Position numbers and translations under genes: made by a program. Below are positions 6,175 through 9,336 of a stretch of DNA of 9,336 nt, piece after piece. Position 1 is the first letter of the stretch, and each line of letters opens with the position of its first letter. The notes below the pieces were generated by a model. It was not told the origin of the DNA. It did not search any database and saw nothing but the letters and a program-made list of their open reading frames with translations. The stretch comes from Candidatus Muiribacterium halophilum (GTDB taxonomy: Bacteria; Muiribacteriota; Muiribacteriia; Muiribacteriales; Muiribacteriaceae), in assembly GCA_023228995.1 (NCBI GenBank), contig JALOAD010000083.1, positions 1-9,336 of the forward strand, written 5' to 3'.

Positions 6175-7023
6175 TTAATTAGAATTCAAAATAGCATTAG
6201 AAGGCACTCCAGGAACTGAAGGCATATTAACTATTACAGATGTTCCAGTAGCTTCTTCAACAACTACATAAGTTTCGCCACATGAACTCCAATTAAGTTC
6301 TATCCAAGGTAACCAGTCAAAATATCCTTTTTTAGCTCTATAAAGATTATAAAAGACTTTATTTTTCTCATAAGCTACAACACATTTTGTAGTCAAAGTT
6401 TCTTTAGTAGTAAATTCAACTTCAGCAACTTGTTTAAATTCACCATTAATTTTCATACCAAAAACGCCCTTTACATCAAAACCTTCAAGATTTCCACCAG
6501 CCTGTGCACTCTGTTCCATTGACTGAGAAACTTTTAACTCAACATAAAATTTATATCTATGATTTTTTTCAAAATATCTTTCTTCTGATTTCCAGAATTT
6601 CTGTAAAGTTTCTTTTCTTAATTCTTCACCTTTTCTATAATAAAAACCAGGTTCTGAATAACCATAACCAGGAAATAATTCACCATCAGCTCTTTTAATA
6701 TTTAATTCAGATATAACAGGAGTGAATATATAACGGGTTTCTTCAGGTAATGTTTTATATATATCTGAAAATTCTTTTAAATTACCTTTTTGATTGATAT
6801 TTTTTGCTAGATTATCAAGTTCAATATTTAACTGTACAAGTTTTTCATTGTATAAAGTTTCACTTTCTCTATTGTTTTCTTTAATATTATAGAGTAAATC
6901 CTGAGATTCCCAATAAGTATTGACAATAGAAAAAACATTGTCCTGTAAATCAGAGTTTAAATTTTCTGAATAGATTTGTGTAAAAAAACTTAAACAGATT
7001 AACAATAAAATTAATTTTTTCAT
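6175..7023 (-). CDS. Secreted protein of unknown function
   Basis: This 282-residue protein starts with a classical signal peptide (MKKLILLLICLSFFTQIYS, cleavage probably near 19-20). C10 lies within the hydrophobic core and is not in a lipobox, so a lipoprotein is unlikely. Residues about 25-95 are helical with a polar, Asn/Glu-rich stretch. From about 150 the sequence alternates polar and hydrophobic residues (RYKFYVELKVSQS, then a Gly/Ala-rich turn near 173-181, then KGVFGMKINGEFKQVAEVEF and TTKETLTTKCVVAYEK), indicating long beta strands. It ends in an aromatic segment (YFDWLPWIELNW) and a Val/Pro-rich tail. C214 and C248 could form a disulphide. I do not recognise a family; a beta-hairpin-rich export product is all that can be said. 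The ATG is preceded by GGAG at 8 nt. It is a single-gene unit with a near-ideal promoter and a strong terminator, so expression could be high. Confidence 0.8.
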   Translation of the reverse strand: MKKLILLLICLSFFTQIYSENLNSDLQDNVFSIVNTYWESQDLLYNIKENNRESETLYNEKLVQLNIELDNLAKNINQKGNLKEFSDIYKTLPEETRYIFTPVISELNIKRADGELFPGYGYSEPGFYYRKGEELRKETLQKFWKSEERYFEKNHRYKFYVELKVSQSMEQSAQAGGNLEGFDVKGVFGMKINGEFKQVAEVEFTTKETLTTKCVVAYEKNKVFYNLYRAKKGYFDWLPWIELNWSSCGETYVVVEEATGTSVIVNMPSVPGVPSNAILNSN

Positions 7024-7062
7024 ACTTCACACTCCATACATTTATTTTATTTCATTGACTTA

Positions 7063-7092
7063 ATTATATTTTGAAACCAATTATTTTGTCAA
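7063..7092 (-). promoter_or_regulatory. Consensus promoter of the secreted-protein gene
   Basis: On the minus strand a perfect TTGACA (7092-7087) and a perfect TATAAT (7068-7063) are separated by 18 nt. The predicted start is near 7056, giving a leader of about 33 nt with GGAG 8 nt before the ATG at 7023. This is the best-matching promoter in the window. Confidence 0.75.
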
Positions 7093-7139
7093 GGAGTTTA
7101 AAAAATTTTCAGAGTTTTATGCACTTTGTTTTTAATTTA

Positions 7140-7170
7140 ACATTCGAAATTCAACATTAAACATTTTGAT
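7140..7170. repeat. Dispersed intergenic repeat, copy 2
   Basis: The stretch beginning ACATTCGAAATTCAACATTA matches the copy at 1765-1795. It is followed by an AT-rich pyrimidine-biased tail (about 7171-7225) with short AACTCT words, one of them shared with copy 1. It lies in the 272-nt gap between two divergent genes, behind the promoter of the secreted-protein gene. The rest of that gap holds only the two promoters; no reading frame or structured RNA was seen. Confidence 0.6.
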
Positions 7171-7234
7171 CCCTAACCTTTTTTTAACTCTCAACTCTTT
7201 AACCCATAAACCTTTCTCATTTACCATCTCACTC

Positions 7235-7263
7235 TTGAGTCTTTATTTTTTTTCTGATAATAT
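7235..7263 (+). promoter_or_regulatory. Possible promoter for the DUF1015 gene
   Basis: TTGAGT (7235-7240), a 17-nt T-rich spacer and TAATAT (7258-7263) match the consensus at 4 of 6 positions each. The predicted start near 7270 gives a short leader with GGGAGGAA before the ATG at 7296. It is a weak match in very AT-rich DNA, so this is tentative. Confidence 0.35.
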
Positions 7264-7295
7264 GTATTAAAATAAGCAAATATGCGGGAGGAATT

Positions 7296-8540
7296 ATGAT
7301 TCGTATCAAACCTTTTAATGGAGTAAGACCAGCTAAAGAGTATGCTTCAAAAATCGCTTCACTTCCATATGATGTTATGAATTCTGAGGAAGCTAGAGAA
7401 ATAGCAAAAAATGACCCACATACTTTTCTTCATGTAGTAAAACCTGAAATAGATCTTCCAGAAAACATCAATATTTATGATGAAAAAGTTTATAAAAAAG
7501 GAAGAGAAAACTATGAAGCATTAAAAAAAGACAAAAGACTTGTAAAAGATAAAGAACCTTCATTATATGTATATAGAGAAAAAATGGGTAAAGTTATTCA
7601 AACAGGTCTTGTGACTTGTTGTCATATAGATGATTATCTTGAAAAAAACATTAAAATACATGAACATACAAGAACTGTAAAAGAAATTGATAGAATGAAA
7701 CATGTAGATGCAATAAACGCAAATGCAGGACCTGTTTTTTTAACTTATAGAAAAAAAGATACTATACAAAAAATCATTGGCGATTTCATTGATAACAATT
7801 CACCAGAATATAATTTCACAACAGATGATAAAGTAGAACATACTTTTTGGAAAATATCTGATTTATCTATAATAAACAACATAACAGAACAGTTTAATGA
7901 AATAGAATATTTATATGTCGCTGATGGACATCATCGTTCTGCAGCAGCTGCAAAAACCGGAGAAAAAAGACGTTCAAACAATGCTTTACATACAGGAAAT
8001 GAAGAATATAACTGGTTTCTTGCAATATTATTTCCACACGATGATCTTTATATAATGGATTATAACCGTGCTGTCAAAGATTTAAATGGATTTACAGAAG
8101 AAGAATTTATTAATAAAGTAAGTGAAATATTTGAAGTAAAAAAAGTAAATAATGCTTATAAACCTGAAACTATGCACACTTTTGGAATGTATATAAATAA
8201 AAATTGGTATTCTCTTAAAGCAAGTGAAGAATTATTTGACAAAAATGATGTTATAGAAAGCTTAGATGTTTCAATTCTATATAACAATCTTTTATCCCCA
8301 CTATTAGAAATAGGCGATCCTAAAACTGATAATAGAATTGATTTTATCGGCGGAATAAGAGGATTAAAAGAACTTGAAAGAATCGTAAATAATGGAACTT
8401 TTGAAGTTGCATTTTCAATGTTCCCAACAAAAATTGAACAATTAATGGACGTTGCAGATAAAAATAAAGTAATGCCTCCAAAATCAACATGGTTTGAACC
8501 AAAATTAAGAAGCGGACTTGTAATACACGAGTTAGAATAA
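7296..8540 (+). CDS. DUF1015 family protein
   Basis: This 414-residue protein has the full-length architecture of DUF1015: N-terminal IKPFNGVRP and SLPYDVM (22-28), HEHT (122-125) followed by INANAGPVFLTY, the central VADGHHRSAAAA (208-219), and the C-terminal MPPKSTWFEPKLRSGL (393-408). The DGHHR motif recalls the nucleotide-contacting motif of ParB/sulfiredoxin-fold proteins, which include the archaeal free-serine kinase SerK. From memory, DUF1015 genes in several bacteria lie beside serA and serC, so a role in serine metabolism is a fair guess but unproven. No ser genes are visible here; the gene stands alone. The ATG has an excellent GGGAGG ribosome site. The product is cytoplasmic, with no signal peptide or membrane segment. 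It converges with the receiver-HATPase gene across a palindrome-rich gap. Confidence 0.92.
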   Translation: MIRIKPFNGVRPAKEYASKIASLPYDVMNSEEAREIAKNDPHTFLHVVKPEIDLPENINIYDEKVYKKGRENYEALKKDKRLVKDKEPSLYVYREKMGKVIQTGLVTCCHIDDYLEKNIKIHEHTRTVKEIDRMKHVDAINANAGPVFLTYRKKDTIQKIIGDFIDNNSPEYNFTTDDKVEHTFWKISDLSIINNITEQFNEIEYLYVADGHHRSAAAAKTGEKRRSNNALHTGNEEYNWFLAILFPHDDLYIMDYNRAVKDLNGFTEEEFINKVSEIFEVKKVNNAYKPETMHTFGMYINKNWYSLKASEELFDKNDVIESLDVSILYNNLLSPLLEIGDPKTDNRIDFIGGIRGLKELERIVNNGTFEVAFSMFPTKIEQLMDVADKNKVMPPKSTWFEPKLRSGLVIHELE

Positions 8541-8551
8541 AACAGTTCTGG

Positions 8552-8569
8552 TTTGTAGGGTTTGTAGGG
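8552..8569. repeat. Tandem 9-bp repeat (TTTGTAGGG x2)
   Basis: TTTGTAGGG occurs twice back to back, just after the DUF1015 stop, and runs directly into the first palindrome of the array. The reverse complement CCCTA reappears at 8585-8589 as the other arm of that palindrome. Confidence 0.7.
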
Positions 8570-8799
8570 TTTTAACTCTATAAACCCTAACCCGATATTG
8601 GCTTCGCCAAGATATATGCTTTGTCATATCATGACTTCAGCATAGATTACTGACAAGTCACAATGTGACAAGTCAGCGTTTTTGAGCTTTGCTCAAGTTT
8701 TAAACCTAGTTTTACTTGTAAAACTACACCGTGAGCATAACGAACTATCTTGTTGAATTCTTGCATTTTAAGTTTCAACAACATCGTGCATTTATGCAC
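8565..8799. repeat. Array of eight consecutive short palindromes between convergent genes
   Basis: Eight hairpin-forming units follow each other. 1: TAGGGTTT 8565-8572 with 8582-8589. 2: TTGGC TTC GCCAA, 8598-8610. 3: TATGCT and GTCAT arms, 8615-8644, with a small internal loop. 4: CTGAC/GTCAG enclosing GTCAC/GTGAC, 8650-8676, which also contains the direct repeat TGACAAGTCA twice. 5: TTGAGC TTT GCTCAA, 8682-8696. 6: TAGTTTTAC TT GTAAAACTA, 8707-8726. 7: TTGTTGAA 8750-8757 with 8774-8781. 8: GTGCAT TT ATGCAC, 8786-8799. Several have tiny TT, TTT or TTC loops, and the stretch looks less AT-rich than its surroundings. It occupies most of the 275-nt gap between two convergent stops. It could be a mobile palindromic intergenic element or a composite bidirectional terminator; units 2 and 5 lack long T tracts. 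No transposase or target duplication is visible. Confidence 0.75.
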
Positions 8800-8815
8800 C
8801 AACCCTTTAACTTTT

Positions 8816-9336
8816 TTATTTTTTTTCAAAATATTTTGTCATTTTTACAACATTACCATTTTCAATATATTCGATATTATCCATAAGTTTTTTAGTAATA
8901 ATCATACCCCTGCCACGCAACCTATAAATATCAGCATCTTCCAGCCTTTCAATCGTATCAATAGAATCAAAGCCCGTGCCTTCATCTTTAATGCTTACAA
9001 TTATTTTATCCTGATAAATATCGCATTCCACAAGTACTTTTTTGTTAATATCTTTTTTATTACCATGTTCAATAGCATTTGCACACATTTCATTTAGTGA
9101 ATAAATTATATCAGCAACCATCCATTCATCTGCTTTTGTATTAGAAAATATCCATTTAGCAACATTATTAATTTCTTTTATATAAGAAAAATCAGATTTT
9201 AATTCAAATTTAATATTATATTCTCTACCAGATTTTAAAAGAGATTTATTGATTTGATATACATCAAGAATTTTATCAACAACAAAAACTTCACTTGCAG
9301 GTTTTACAATATACTCATCTGCCCCCACAAGAAAAC
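8816..9336 (-). CDS. Receiver-HATPase (RsbW-like) protein, C-terminal part (truncated by window edge)
   Basis: The reading frame stays open to the last base of the window, so the GTG at 9328 is not the start. The first visible residues, FLVGADEYIVKP, are the end of a CheY-like receiver domain with its conserved Lys-Pro. After a linker of about 35 residues comes a HATPase_c domain of the anti-sigma/serine-kinase type: N box LNEMCANAIEHGN, G1 box DEGTGFD and G2 region RLRGRGMIITKKL, all intact. It has no HisKA dimerisation domain and no His-box, so it is unlikely to be a standard histidine kinase. A response regulator whose output is an RsbW/SpoIIAB-like ATPase fits best: phosphorylation of the receiver would control binding or phosphorylation of a STAS partner. 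The STAS protein at 2314-3684 is a candidate partner by inference only. The missing N-terminus should carry the phospho-acceptor aspartate. Confidence 0.88.
   Translation of the reverse strand, partial: FLVGADEYIVKPASEVFVVDKILDVYQINKSLLKSGREYNIKFELKSDFSYIKEINNVAKWIFSNTKADEWMVADIIYSLNEMCANAIEHGNKKDINKKVLVECDIYQDKIIVSIKDEGTGFDSIDTIERLEDADIYRLRGRGMIITKKLMDNIEYIENGNVVKMTKYFEKK

Noticed and set aside
8647-8829. 60-residue minus-strand reading frame running through the palindrome array
   Set aside because: Its sequence is just the translation of the hairpins. It begins inside the end of the HATPase gene in another frame, has no ribosome site and shows no protein-like domain.
8750-9097. 115-residue plus-strand reading frame opposite the HATPase gene
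   Set aside because: It is an antisense shadow of a gene with intact N, G1 and G2 boxes; its Phe/Ile-rich composition is what AT-rich antisense frames give.
9326-9328. GTG as the start of the HATPase protein
   Set aside because: The frame continues to the window edge and the first residues are the end of a receiver domain, so the gene is truncated rather than starting here.

Overview
The window is strongly AT-rich bacterial DNA with standard stop usage, several TTG/GTG starts, recognisable Shine-Dalgarno sites and sigma70-type promoters. The gene content is DUF116, PASTA/Hanks-type kinase, STAS and RsbW-type partner-switching parts, HEAT/TPR scaffolds and DUF1015. This suits a low-GC, probably anaerobic bacterium, perhaps of a poorly sampled phylum. 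I cannot name the taxon from sequence alone. There are no tRNA or rRNA genes, CRISPR arrays or transposase genes.

Left part (1-3684, minus strand). Transcription runs right to left. A multidomain protein (N-terminal receptor-type module, HEAT-like helices, degenerate receiver, STAS) is followed after 1 nt by a short DUF116 Cys-rich protein. After a 262-nt gap with its own consensus promoter come a membrane-anchored three-PASTA protein and, overlapping its stop by TTGA, a protein kinase-like domain cut by the window edge. The kinase has lost both the catalytic HRD aspartate and the DFG aspartate, so it reads as a pseudokinase whose PASTA sensor is a separate polypeptide.

Middle (3685-7023). 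A compact intergenic region holds two overlapping divergent promoters. The plus-strand unit encodes a 54-residue charged protein and, via an ATGA overlap, a HEAT-TM-TPR membrane protein. That gene meets a minus-strand two-CBS protein with an 8-bp convergent overlap. The CBS gene appears leaderless. Upstream of it, a strong 12-bp-stem terminator closes a minus-strand gene for a secreted protein of unknown function driven by a perfect -35/-10 promoter.

Right part (7024-9336). A 272-nt gap contains promoters and a second copy of a short dispersed repeat also found after DUF116. A plus-strand DUF1015 protein follows, then a 275-nt convergent gap packed with eight successive small palindromes. Last is the C-terminal part of a minus-strand receiver-HATPase (RsbW-like) protein.

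Common theme (inference): phospho-signalling and partner switching. The window carries a receiver-HATPase candidate kinase, a STAS protein with an intact candidate phospho-serine, a PASTA sensor with a pseudokinase, and two HEAT-containing scaffold proteins transcribed from overlapping divergent promoters.
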